Shown here one piece after another: positions 42,821 through 51,291 of a DNA stretch of 64,000 nt. The stretch is from JANNSO01 sp964485395. Its GTDB lineage: Bacteria; Spirochaetota; Spirochaetia; Treponematales; UBA12059. The stretch lies in assembly GCA_964485395.1 (NCBI GenBank), contig CAZAJF010000001.1, positions 62,001 through 126,000 of the forward strand. The letters run 5' to 3'. The translations under genes were made by a program, and so were the position numbers. The notes beneath the pieces are model-generated. The model worked only from the letters and a program-made list of their open reading frames with translations. It ran no database searches and had not been told where the DNA came from. The stretch's first letter is position 1, and every line of letters begins with the position of its first letter.

Positions 42821-44419
42821 ATGAGAGCCATGAAACAGTTACTGGTCGCACTGCTCCTGCTTTGCGTATTCCTTCCGCTCGCCTATGCACAGAAGGCGGA
42901 CACCAAGGATTTCCTCAAGACCGCCTACTATGCATACCCTTCGCAGCTTGATCCGCAGAAGACGACGGAGTTCTATGCTGCCGCACTGAACTGCTTCGAC
43001 CGGCTGGTCGAAGCAGTGTCCACAGGTCCCAGCAGATCCGAGATCGTCCCCGGCCTGGCCGAGAAATGGACAATCTCTGCCGACGGCCTCGTGTACACGT
43101 TCCAACTCAGGAAGAACGTGAAATTCCAGAATGGCGAGACCTTCAAGGCGGACGACGTAATGTTCACCTTCGACCGGATGCTGAATCCTGCGACAAAAGC
43201 CCTGAACACCGACTTCATGGACATGATAGCCGGGGCCAAGGACCGCATGAGCGGCAAAGCCGACAAAGTCAGCGGCATGAAGGTAATCGACGACTACACG
43301 GTCCAGATCACCCTGACTGCTCCCTACGCACCCTTCCTGGCCAACATAGCGACGCCCGCCGGTTCTATCTTCAATCGCAAGGCGACCGTGGCGGCAGGCG
43401 ACAAGTTCGGACTCGAGCCAAACGTTACGATCGGCTCCGGTCCGTTCATCTTTTCGGAGAATATGGTCAACGACCACTTCACCCTTACCGCCTTCAAGGA
43501 TTATTGGCGCGGAGCACCCGCACTCAAAGGCATCGTTTTCAAGATCGTTCCCGATGCCGATACCCAGCGGATGATGTTCGAGACTGGCGAACTGGACCTG
43601 TTCGACTGTGACCTTGCCAGGACGCAGATTCCCTACTTCGAAGGCAGCGCCAAGTGGAAAAAGCAGATAGTAAGCGCACCGAAGGTCGCCACGTTCTACC
43701 TCCACATGAATGAAAGCATCAAACCGTTCGACGATATAAGGGTCAGAAAAGCCGTACAGATGGCGATCGACCGCAAGACCATACTCGACAAGCTGTACTA
43801 CGGCAAAGGCCAGCTGATTCACGGTATCCTGCCCCCCGGCCTCGCCGGCTTCAACGTCAAGGCGGAAACCATCCCCTATAATGTCGCAAAGGCAAAAGCC
43901 CTGCTTGCCGAAGCCGGCTTTGCGGGCGGTTTCGACATGACTATAGCCCAGGTCAGCGGAAACCAGAGTATTTTGAAGATCGGCGAAGTCATCCAGTCCA
44001 TGCTCAAGCCGCTCGGCATCAACGTCAAGATCGACCAGATGGACGAAGCCGCATACTACGCCACAAGGGCCGAAGGCAAGCTACCGATGTACACCAATGA
44101 CTGGGGCGCGGACTTCAACGATCCCGACAATTTCATCTACACCTTTTTCTCGAGCAAAAACACCATCGCCCGATCTTTCAATTACAAGAACACCGAAGTA
44201 CAGGCAAAGCTCGAAAAAGCACGGGCGATGACCGATCCGGTCGCACGGTACGCTCTCTACCAGCAGGTCGAAAAAACCATCGTCATAGACGATGCCGCCT
44301 GGCTCCCCCTCTTTGCGCTCGAGCACCTGTTCGTTGTGCAGCCGCGCGTCGTCGGATTCAAACTATCGTGGAACGGATCTTCCAATATGTCGTTCTACGG
44401 GATAAGCATCAGGAAATAG
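42821..44419 (+). CDS. dppA: Peptide ABC transporter substrate-binding protein (SBP family 5)
   Basis: A 532-residue exported protein with a signal peptide (MKQLLVALLLLCVFLPLAYAQ); no lipobox Cys, so it is probably secreted to the periplasm. Family 5 hallmarks: LDPQKTTEFYAAALNCFDRLVE, GLAEKWTISADGLVYTFQLRKNVKFQNGETFKADDVMFTFDRM, GSGPFIF, VRKAVQMAIDRKTI. ATG 42821 follows GAGGATC. It is the last transporter gene; a nested hairpin (44438-44487) separates it from the dipeptidase. The ligand is most likely a peptide, supported by the adjacent M19 dipeptidase and the DppDF pair; nickel or opine alternatives exist within the family. Confidence 0.93.
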   Translation: MRAMKQLLVALLLLCVFLPLAYAQKADTKDFLKTAYYAYPSQLDPQKTTEFYAAALNCFDRLVEAVSTGPSRSEIVPGLAEKWTISADGLVYTFQLRKNVKFQNGETFKADDVMFTFDRMLNPATKALNTDFMDMIAGAKDRMSGKADKVSGMKVIDDYTVQITLTAPYAPFLANIATPAGSIFNRKATVAAGDKFGLEPNVTIGSGPFIFSENMVNDHFTLTAFKDYWRGAPALKGIVFKIVPDADTQRMMFETGELDLFDCDLARTQIPYFEGSAKWKKQIVSAPKVATFYLHMNESIKPFDDIRVRKAVQMAIDRKTILDKLYYGKGQLIHGILPPGLAGFNVKAETIPYNVAKAKALLAEAGFAGGFDMTIAQVSGNQSILKIGEVIQSMLKPLGINVKIDQMDEAAYYATRAEGKLPMYTNDWGADFNDPDNFIYTFFSSKNTIARSFNYKNTEVQAKLEKARAMTDPVARYALYQQVEKTIVIDDAAWLPLFALEHLFVVQPRVVGFKLSWNGSSNMSFYGISIRK

Positions 44420-44437
44420 CTAAGCAACCCGGGCATC

Positions 44438-44487
44438 GAGGCATCAGTCGGGGCATGCAATTCCTGCATGCCCTGTTTTGATGCCTC
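44438..44487 (+). terminator. Nested hairpin between dppA and the dipeptidase gene
   Basis: Outer arms GAGGCATCA and TGATGCCTC, inner arms GGGCATGCA and TGCATGCCC around a 5-nt loop. The inner stem is followed by TGTTTT, so it may act as a partial terminator or as an mRNA-stability element that lowers dipeptidase expression relative to the binding protein. Confidence 0.55.
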
Positions 44488-44523
44488 GGTCATGCGACGG
44501 GATGCACCGATGCGGGAGCTGCA

Positions 44524-45618
44524 ATGGCCAGAACAATCATCATCGACGCGCATGAGGACCTGGCTTACAATGCCTCGATACTCGGGCGCGACTATTGTCG
44601 ATCCGCGGCGGACACGCGACGCCTCGAAAGAGGTTCGAGCATCGTCGAACAGCGGGACAACACTATGCTCGGCTGGCCGGAATACCAGCGTGGAAATGTC
44701 GCTCTGATCTTCTCGACCCTCTTTGCGATACCGTCGGCGCATGCAAGCGATGTAAGCCGAAAATCAAGTTACCGCGATCCAGAAGAGGCCAGCCGCCTGT
44801 GCATGGAACAATTCAACCATTACCGGCGTCTCATCAAAAATAATCCAGAAAAATTCACCATGATCAGCAATTCGACCGATCTCGGAAAGCTGCTGTCCGC
44901 CTGGTGCGGACCAGAAAGCGAGGCCGAGCCTCCCGTAGGCTTGGTCCTGCTCATGGAAGGGGCCGAAGGTATAAAAAACCCGGATGAACTGCGACGCTGG
45001 TCGACACGGGGATTGCGTGCGATCGGTCCAGCATGGGCAGACAACCGCTACTGCGGAGGAACGGGGAAGCCGGGCCCGTTAACCGAGGCCGGGCGTGATC
45101 TGCTCGGCGGTATGGCCGCTCTGAAATTCATCCTCGATATCAGCCATATGGACGAACGTGCCGCCCTCGAATCGTTGGACTCGTACCAAGGACCGATAAT
45201 CGCAAGTCACAGCAATGCTGCAGCCGTGATTCCCGGATATACCGGAAACCGCCACCTGTCGGATGCCGTAATCCGTGGATTGATCGAACGACACGGTGTC
45301 ATCGGCGTTGTACCCTGCAATGAATTTCTGCAGACAGGATGGAAAAAGAGCGACGGCCGGCAAGGAATGGGATTAGGACTGCTGGTCGACCATATCGACC
45401 ATATCTGCCAACTTGCGGGAAACGCCTTGCATGCCGGGATCGGGACGGACTTCGACGGAGGTTTCGGCCTTGAATCGGTGCCGGCGGAATTGGACAGCAT
45501 TGCGGACCTGCCGATACTCGCGCCGATGCTCGCGGCCAAAGGATATTCCCCTGCCGAAATCGAGGCCGTGCTCGGAAAGAATTTCCTGGAACTTCTCGGC
45601 CGGTCGTTGCCGCCTTGA
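44524..45618 (+). CDS. Membrane dipeptidase (M19 renal-dipeptidase family)
   Basis: A 364-residue zinc dipeptidase. The metal ligands are visible: His and Asp in IIDAHEDL (7-14), the bridging Glu in LLMEGAEGI, His in ILDISHM and His in IIASHSNA, plus GIGTDFDGGFG near the C-terminus. It probably hydrolyses dipeptides imported by the Dpp system just upstream, whose operon it ends. There is no signal peptide, so it is cytoplasmic, in contrast to the mammalian ectoenzyme. ATG 44524 has GGGAGCTGCA upstream. Confidence 0.92.
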   Translation: MARTIIIDAHEDLAYNASILGRDYCRSAADTRRLERGSSIVEQRDNTMLGWPEYQRGNVALIFSTLFAIPSAHASDVSRKSSYRDPEEASRLCMEQFNHYRRLIKNNPEKFTMISNSTDLGKLLSAWCGPESEAEPPVGLVLLMEGAEGIKNPDELRRWSTRGLRAIGPAWADNRYCGGTGKPGPLTEAGRDLLGGMAALKFILDISHMDERAALESLDSYQGPIIASHSNAAAVIPGYTGNRHLSDAVIRGLIERHGVIGVVPCNEFLQTGWKKSDGRQGMGLGLLVDHIDHICQLAGNALHAGIGTDFDGGFGLESVPAELDSIADLPILAPMLAAKGYSPAEIEAVLGKNFLELLGRSLPP

Positions 45619-45638
45619 AACCTTTCAGCCCGCACCCA

Positions 45639-46427
45639 TCACTTGCCGATGTATTTCGCCCTTATTTTATCAATGACACCCTCGGCCTTGATCTGGGCGA
45701 TTATCGTATTTATCCTTGGTATCAAAGCAACTTTGTCCGATTTCCTTGAGAAGGCTATGTAGTAGATATCGCCATCGGAAAACGGACTGCCGGTCACTCC
45801 GAAATAATCCTTATTCCTCGGATTCAACTTGTATATTTCAGCCAAGACGCTCTCAGTCGTAAGCAGGATGTCGAATCGCCTGCCCTTCAACATGACGAGT
45901 GCTTCATCGATCGTTTTTGCCATATCGTTGACGGTGTACCCGAATTCCTTGTCGGCCCTTTCGAATATCTTCCCGTAATCGTTGTCAGCCAGGATTCCCA
46001 ACCTGTACTTCTTCAGATCCGCGAGTGCCGTCCAACGGGGGAGCTCTCCCTTGCGGAACAAAAATACCGCTTTGTTCCGTACGATCTCGTCGGTAAAGGC
46101 GACGTAAGCAGCCCTCTCGATATTGTAAGCGCAAAGTATCAAGGCATCGGAGCCCCCCGACTTGACCAGGTCCAGACAGCGATTCCACGAATGCAGGCGG
46201 AAGACCGGCTTATAACCGCCAAGACGATTGAATATCTCCATGATGATCTCTATGGCTATACCCTTGTCCGGCGGAGCGCCTTCCTTGCCATACACCCATG
46301 GCGTCCAGGGGTCGCCTATAAAATTAACAGCGATATCGCCGGAGGATTGGGAAAAACCAGGGTCAAGTATGAACACCGATAAAAAACAGCCGATAATGAA
46401 GATTCCGGTTTTCAAGACAACCTCCAT
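45639..46427 (-). CDS. Family-3 extracellular solute-binding protein
   Basis: A 262-residue exported protein. After a signal sequence (about residues 5-28) it follows the SBP_bac_3 pattern: FIGDPWTPWVYG...GIAIEIIMEIFNRLG, VKSGGSDALILC, YRLGILADNDYGKIFE, MLKGRRFDILLTTES, and a final INTIIAQIKAEGVIDKIRAKYI. Such proteins bind amino acids or similar polar solutes. Two starts are plausible: ATG 46427 (GGAG 8 nt upstream) or TTG 46415 (GGAGG 5 nt upstream); the signal peptide is intact with either. No transporter genes adjoin, so it is an orphan binding protein. Convergent with the dipeptidase gene. Confidence 0.82.
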   Translation of the reverse strand: MEVVLKTGIFIIGCFLSVFILDPGFSQSSGDIAVNFIGDPWTPWVYGKEGAPPDKGIAIEIIMEIFNRLGGYKPVFRLHSWNRCLDLVKSGGSDALILCAYNIERAAYVAFTDEIVRNKAVFLFRKGELPRWTALADLKKYRLGILADNDYGKIFERADKEFGYTVNDMAKTIDEALVMLKGRRFDILLTTESVLAEIYKLNPRNKDYFGVTGSPFSDGDIYYIAFSRKSDKVALIPRINTIIAQIKAEGVIDKIRAKYIGK

Positions 46428-46791
46428 GCCGACAACTCCGGCGACCGGCGTTTTTGCGGCTCAGGCAATATTTGACAGGTGGATAATACGCAAACCCTGA
46501 ATCGACCACAGACAAGTATATTTATAAAGCAGGATTCCCCATAGCAGGCCTGCGGCTCCATGCAACCTGCTTTAATTGTTACGAATCCCTGTTCTTGGTA
46601 TTAATAAAATAGCATGCTTTAACGGGGCTGAATAGTGGAATCGAAAGCGGAATAGCTTTTCGTCCCAAGCCACCAGATATCAAGACGCTCACGAAAGCAT
46701 GGTGCTGTCAGACCGATTATATTGCACTACTAATCGATTATAATAAAAAAGCGACATTGCTTTCTTCTTTCGGTCGCTGCATAGTGCTTGC
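46428..46791. other. 364-bp divergent intergenic region
   Basis: Carries an imperfect hairpin AAAGCAGG (46526-46533) / CCTGCTTT (46566-46573) with the palindrome GCAGGCCTGC inside, and a TATAAT box at 46739-46744 that may serve the GNAT gene with a leader of about 40 nt. No coding frame is seen. Confidence 0.4.
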
Positions 46792-47214
46792 ATGATTACA
46801 TACAAAACGGCCATCAACGACCCGGAATGGGAAAGACTCGTCGATCATTACGCCGAGACCGGCATGTGCCTCGGCCTTGGAAGAGAACGGGAAACGGAAA
46901 AAATCAGAAGAGCGTTTCAGAACAGTTACCGCTTCGTAGTCGCGTGGGATGGCGGAGCAGTCATCGGAGCCGGAAGAATGGTTTCCGACGGCGAATGCTA
47001 TGGCTGGATCCATGATATGTCCGTGCTCTCCGCTTATAGAAAACAAGGCATCGGGCGAACGATCGTAGAGAAACTCCTGGAAGGCAACGAAGGTCTCTTA
47101 ATCGGATTGACCTCATCCTTTGAAGCGGTGGATTTTTACGCCAAACTGGGATTCAATAAACACAAAACCGCCATGGCCAAATATCCCGGACATTCCGACT
47201 ATCTTTTCTATTAG
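46792..47214 (+). CDS. GNAT-family N-acetyltransferase
   Basis: A 140-residue protein, typical size for a single GNAT domain. The acetyl-CoA-binding motif is RKQGIGRTIVEKLL (preceded by WIHDMSVLSAYR), and the C-terminal EAVDFYAKLGFNKH follows the family pattern. Substrate unknown. No Shine-Dalgarno is visible at ATG 46792. A bidirectional terminator follows directly. Confidence 0.88.
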   Translation: MITYKTAINDPEWERLVDHYAETGMCLGLGRERETEKIRRAFQNSYRFVVAWDGGAVIGAGRMVSDGECYGWIHDMSVLSAYRKQGIGRTIVEKLLEGNEGLLIGLTSSFEAVDFYAKLGFNKHKTAMAKYPGHSDYLFY

Positions 47215-47216
47215 AT

Positions 47217-47255
47217 AAAAAAAAGGGAGCTGAAAAATTTCCAGCTCCTTTTTTT
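47217..47255. terminator. Bidirectional terminator between the GNAT and triple-RidA genes
   Basis: GGAGCTG (47226-47232) and CAGCTCC (47242-47248) with an A run on one side and seven T residues on the other; serves both convergent genes. Confidence 0.9.
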
Positions 47256-47269
47256 CTTGGCGACTTTGC

Positions 47270-48541
47270 TTAAACTTTCGGAGATGTACTCTCGGCGTTG
47301 GATAGGACAACGTCGATCTGGATCAACGCGTCATGGGGCAAAGCCGATACGCCGACGGTTCTTCGCGCGGGAGCGCCGTTTGGAAAGAACGTCGAGTACA
47401 CTTCGTCCACGGCCTTGATATCGGCGATATTTTTAATAAAGATATTTACCTTGACGACATCGGCCAGGACATGGTCCACGCTTTCGATGATCGCCTTGAT
47501 ATTTTTCAAGCACTGCCCAGCCTGCTCCTGTATGCCGCCGGCTACGATTTTACCGGTTTTGGCGTCCAGCGGCAACTGAGCGGAAACATGGTTGTAATGA
47601 GAAAAAGCAACCGTCTGCGTAGAGAGCGGGCTCTTGGGCGCATTGACCGTATTGGCCGGCTCCATGACGAGCTTATGCCTGTCTTCGATTACCTGCGGAG
47701 GAGTACCGTCTCCGTGAGACACGACCGCCTCGATTTGCACCAAAGCGCCCATGGGTAGGGCCGAAGCCGCGATTACCGTCCGGGCGGGCATGTAGGCCGC
47801 GGCCCTGGCGATGGCCGAGTCGGGGAAAAACGTCGTGTACACCTCGTTTACGGCATCGATGTCCGTAATTTTTGTAAGGAAGATGTTGATTTTTACGATA
47901 TCGTCGAGTGAAACGTCGATGCTGTCCAAGATTGCCTTGATATTCTTCAGACATTGCGCTGCTTGCTCTTTTACGCTGCCGACCATTATCCTGCCGGTTT
48001 TAGGATCGATGGGCAACTGCGCGGAGAGATTATTGTAGTGGGAGAACGCCACCGTCTGCGAGGACAAGGCGCTTACGGGCGCGTTGGCCGTGTTGTTCGC
48101 AAGCTTTATGAGGTCTCCGGCCTGCGGGGCGTTTGGAATCGTACCCAACCCATAGGAAACAAGCGCTTCGATCTGCACCAGGGCATCCATGGGCAAAGCC
48201 GCGACCGCTACCGTCGTTCGCGTAGGAACGTAGGTGGGGAAGAACGTCGCATAGACTTCGTCCACGGCGTCCACGTCCTTGATATTCTTGACGAATACCG
48301 TAATTTTAACCACATCGCTCATGGCTTGGTCGATGCCCGTCAAAATCGCCTTGATATTCTTGAAGCATTGCTCGGCCTGCTCGCGCGCGCCGCCGGCAAC
48401 CAGCTTGCCGGATTTTGGATCGATCGGCAGCTGAGCCGAAAGATTATTGTAATGAGAGAAGGCCACCGTGTGCGAATACGGACCGATGCTCTTTGGAGCA
48501 TGTTCCGTATTCCTTGCCAATACCGCGTTAAAACCACCCAT
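47270..48541 (-). CDS. Triple RidA-domain fusion protein
   Basis: A 423-residue soluble protein made of three tandem RidA/YjgF domains, about residues 10-135, 155-280 and 298-417. Each repeats the same elements: VAFSHYN(N/H)(L/V)SAQLP(I/L)D, EQA-x-QC(L/F)KNIKAI, D(V/I)VK-x-x-(V/I)F, a Pro-x-Arg loop and (V/I)Q-I-(E/D). Single-domain RidA (about 125 residues, trimeric) deaminates reactive enamines/imines. The catalytic arginine is kept in all repeats (R108, R254, R393), but the residue equivalent to E. coli Glu120 is Gln in all three (Q123, Q269, Q408). A covalent pseudo-trimer is the likely structure. ATG 48541 has AAAGGGGAT upstream. Confidence 0.88.
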   Translation of the reverse strand: MGGFNAVLARNTEHAPKSIGPYSHTVAFSHYNNLSAQLPIDPKSGKLVAGGAREQAEQCFKNIKAILTGIDQAMSDVVKITVFVKNIKDVDAVDEVYATFFPTYVPTRTTVAVAALPMDALVQIEALVSYGLGTIPNAPQAGDLIKLANNTANAPVSALSSQTVAFSHYNNLSAQLPIDPKTGRIMVGSVKEQAAQCLKNIKAILDSIDVSLDDIVKINIFLTKITDIDAVNEVYTTFFPDSAIARAAAYMPARTVIAASALPMGALVQIEAVVSHGDGTPPQVIEDRHKLVMEPANTVNAPKSPLSTQTVAFSHYNHVSAQLPLDAKTGKIVAGGIQEQAGQCLKNIKAIIESVDHVLADVVKVNIFIKNIADIKAVDEVYSTFFPNGAPARRTVGVSALPHDALIQIDVVLSNAESTSPKV

Positions 48542-49156
48542 TCTAGTATCCCCTTTTTTGTGACAGGAATCGTCTTGGAGCCGGAAACTGCCATCGTGCA
48601 CCGGAGAGTTTTATAAACCGCCCGCGACTATTTCAATTTCACAGCCCTTCGATGCCTCGCCGTCACTGATAATCCCGGCATCGCCGGGACAATGCTTTTA
48701 CCCTGCGCCCCTGCGTTTGTCAAGCAATGTACTCGACGGCTAAAGTTTTTGCCTCCGAGACCCTAGCGTCACCCTCGGAGGCGAACCTTTCACCCTCCGA
48801 GACCCTAGCGTCACTCTCGGAGGCGAACCTTCCACCCTCCGAGACCCAAGCATCGCCCTCGGAGGCGAACCTTCCACCCTCCGAGACCCAAGCGTCGCCC
48901 TCGGAGGCGACCTTTTACCCTCCGAGACACTAGCGTCACCCTCGGAGGCGAACCTTCCACCCTCCGAGACCCAAGCGTCACCCTCGGAGGCGAACCGTGT
49001 GCCCGGCGAGCATCATTGAGATCGTCAAGCTCAAGGCCAGGATACAATAAAATCTTGACCGGAATTGCGCATTGTTTAAGCCTAGTTTACGTAACCCGCG
49101 AATACAAGCGAGACGCAGAAATAAAAAAGTCAGGGGATAAGCTCGATACCGCGCGT
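48542..49156. other. 615-bp intergenic region holding the hairpin array
   Basis: Non-coding between ridA and the lipoprotein gene, both on the minus strand. The array at 48752-48996 dominates. The 210 bp between it and the ridA start presumably contain the ridA promoter; 48997-49156 show no gene or terminator. Confidence 0.6.
48752..48996. repeat. Six tandem 41-42 bp hairpin repeats
   Basis: Units start at 48752, 48794, 48836, 48878, 48919 and 48961. Each has CCTCCGAG and CTCGGAGG as an inverted repeat around ACCCAAGCGTCAC-like sequence, then a CGAACCTTCCAC linker. Point variants between units are mostly in the loop. One unit is 41 bp, breaking any reading frame, which argues against a coding role. 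Confidence 0.9.
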
Positions 49157-49714
49157 TCAATATTTCGTCGACTTCATTACACCGTTAATATTCACGAAAT
49201 CATTATTCCCGAAGGAAAACAGGCAAGCCTTAAAACTGCAGCCGATGATTCCGTTCATATCCGATTCGACATTTATTGTTACATAGGTTTCGGCAATCGT
49301 CGCGTCGGCTTCGTACAGCATTCCTTGATCGTCGTAATACCTGATATCCGTCTTTCCGTCGCCGTTGTCGTATGCGCCGACCGCTTGCGAGCGTACGTTG
49401 AAATACAGATGGTTAAACCTGAAAAGGCTCGAGGACGAACTTGCGTCCGGCGCTTCGGCGTCCCTGAAAATCTGGTAATAAAAGCCCCCTCCGAAACCTC
49501 CCATATAGGTAAGGCCGGAACCGGGAATCGTCGAATTCCAGACAATGGTTTTTTTGTCGTAGCTTCTCGCCGCAGTAAACGAAGTTTGATTATTCTGTAT
49601 GCCGTCGAAGGAGGTTGACGCTCCGGCGGGGCTATCCTGAAGATCGACGGGCGGTGAATCGCAGGAAAAAGCCGCCAAGGAAACCAGCATGAAGGTAATT
49701 AATAATTGTTTCAT
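49157..49714 (-). CDS. Hypothetical lipoprotein
   Basis: A 185-residue exported protein with a lipobox (SLAAFSC, Cys18) and therefore probably membrane-anchored. The mature part is Ser/Asp/Gly/Tyr-rich, with beta-type segments (SGLTYMGGFGGGFYYQIF, LFRFNHLYFNVRSQAVG, KTDIRYYDDQG) and no family I recognise. GAGGTGAT precedes ATG 49714. It overlaps nothing once the downstream HD gene is started at 49821. Confidence 0.75.
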   Translation of the reverse strand: MKQLLITFMLVSLAAFSCDSPPVDLQDSPAGASTSFDGIQNNQTSFTAARSYDKKTIVWNSTIPGSGLTYMGGFGGGFYYQIFRDAEAPDASSSSSLFRFNHLYFNVRSQAVGAYDNGDGKTDIRYYDDQGMLYEADATIAETYVTINVESDMNGIIGCSFKACLFSFGNNDFVNINGVMKSTKY

Positions 49715-49820
49715 ATATCACCTCATTGACGCATTGTATTCCGAGGACGGACTGCTGTCCAGCGCGAAGTTCTTTGCAGGCCTTGTTTTTACGCCTTGCG
49801 ATGATCTATCATGGCCTCAC

Positions 49821-50507
49821 ATGAAAAGAAAAACGAACGATTCCGGACATCCTCGCTGCCTTGCCCTGCTCGCCGAGCTTGACGGACGCCTGGCAGCGGA
49901 CGACGAAACGACCGGCGACGAAAACCGGCCCATGATCGAGGTGCTCCGCGCCCAGCTCCAGGTCATGGAACTGAAGCGCCTCTATCGGCAAGGCTGGCTC
50001 AAGCGGGGCATCGAGCCGGGGCATTCCGAATCGGTGGCGGATCACAGTTTCGGCACGGCCATGCTCGCCCTCCTTCTCGCCGGCAGGAAACCCTTCGAGC
50101 ACCTGGATCGCGACAGGGCCATGCGCATCGCCCTCGTGCACGAACTGGGAGAAGTGTACGCCGGAGACATCACCCCGGTGGACGGCGTCTCCGCCGAGGA
50201 CAAGCACGAGCGCGAGCGGGCTTCGCTGGAGCGCGTGCTGGGCGCTCTCGACGGGGCGGACGAGCTCACGGCCCTGTGGCAGGAATTCGAGGACGGCAGC
50301 TCGGCGGAGGCGCGCTTCGTGAGAGAGCTGGACCGCTTGGAAATGGGGTTACAGGCCGCGGCCTACGCTTCCGAAGGATCGGTCCGCATGGAGGAGTTTT
50401 TCGACAGCGCGCGCCGCGCGGTGCAGGACCCTGCGCTGCGGACCATCCTCGAGTCGGCCATGCCGGCGTCCAACCAGAAAAAAACCGCTGACATCCAGCA
50501 TGAATAA
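49821..50507 (+). CDS. HD-domain phosphohydrolase (YfbR/HD_3-like)
   Basis: A 228-residue soluble protein. The HD metal-site pattern is visible: RQGWLKRGI, H-SESVADHSFGTAMLALLL and IALVHELGEVYAGDITP, followed by a helical C-terminus. Here the central motif is HE rather than HD (VHELGE), as in part of the HD_3 group of nucleotide phosphohydrolases (5'-deoxynucleotidase YfbR-like). The start is uncertain: 49821 lacks a good ribosome site, and the conserved part begins only near residue 37; the upstream extension to 49689 overlaps the divergent lipoprotein gene and is rejected. Confidence 0.75.
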   Translation: MKRKTNDSGHPRCLALLAELDGRLAADDETTGDENRPMIEVLRAQLQVMELKRLYRQGWLKRGIEPGHSESVADHSFGTAMLALLLAGRKPFEHLDRDRAMRIALVHELGEVYAGDITPVDGVSAEDKHERERASLERVLGALDGADELTALWQEFEDGSSAEARFVRELDRLEMGLQAAAYASEGSVRMEEFFDSARRAVQDPALRTILESAMPASNQKKTADIQHE

Positions 50508-50577
50508 AGTATCACCGACCGGGATTAAAAGAAACCTGCCGAGGCGTAGGGGGAATGGGATTATAAAATAACTTCCC

Positions 50578-51145
50578 TCACTCGGAGCCGTCGTTCGTCG
50601 AGGCGCGGATCAGTTTCTTCTCGTCCAGCAGCTCGATGTTCCTGGCATCCAATTTTCTTATCAGGCCCTCGCGGACCAAATCGCCGAAAACTTTGGAGAG
50701 CGAAGGATGCTCCACCGCAAAAAAATCGGCGAGCTCCGTAAGCGTCAGGGTAAGGCTGACATTGCGGGATTTCCCGATCTGCCTCGGAAGGAGCAGAAGA
50801 TAGCTCACGAGCTTCTTCCGTATGGTCTTGAATTGCAGGAAAACAAGTTTTCGGCTCAAGGTATCGACCCTGTCGGATATGAGCGTCATATAATCGTCGA
50901 GAAGCCCCTCATGCTCCCGCAGCATCGAGAAGAACAGGGCCTTTGGCAGGAAGGCTACGCTGGCGGCCGTTGCGCACCGCAACTGCACGGGGATCTGCCG
51001 GCTGGACAACGTGAAGGTTGGAGCCAGGACATCCGGAGCCGTTCATCAAGAGGGCTTGAACCTTTTGGGCTGATTCTATCGGTAGATTTCCGAATAACGG
51101 GAAGAACGCGCGCTGCATGGTCCAATACTGTAAATTTTCTGGCAT
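50578..51145 (-). pseudogene. Crp/Fnr-family regulator with internal deletion and frame change
   Basis: Starting from ATG 51145 the first 35 codons (MPENLQYWTMQRAFFPLFGNLP) match the N-terminus of a Crp/Fnr subgroup. The frame is then lost, and the protein continues in another frame from about 51020 with IPVQLRCATAASVAFLPK, the dimer helix and a helix-turn-helix (LTELADFFAVEHPSLSKVFGDLVREGLIRK). Most of the cyclic-nucleotide-binding-like beta barrel (roughly 40 residues by comparison with the family length) is absent. The C-terminal part alone could still be translated from a TTG but would lack the sensor. Confidence 0.7.
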
Positions 51146-51291
51146 ACAGTCAAGCCGCCTCGTTTTTTTACATATGGATGCTTGTGGGCACCGGTTCCCC
51201 GGTTGCGCTTCCGACAGGCTCGCGGACATAATCGGTACAGTCACGCAAAAAAACCTGCCGAAATACAGGGTTTCCTGCTATACTTGAACGC

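Noticed and set aside
48752..48996. CRISPR array
   Set aside because: Units are palindromic and contiguous with short, repeated linkers; there are no unique spacers and no cas genes.
48727..49047. Open frames across the hairpin array on both strands, giving 14-residue peptide repeats
   Set aside because: The frames exist only because the unit is 42 bp; one 41-bp unit breaks them, and neither strand has a credible start, ribosome site or protein-like composition.
49689..49820. N-terminal extension of the HD-domain gene
   Set aside because: It overlaps the start of the divergent lipoprotein gene and adds residues unlike the family.
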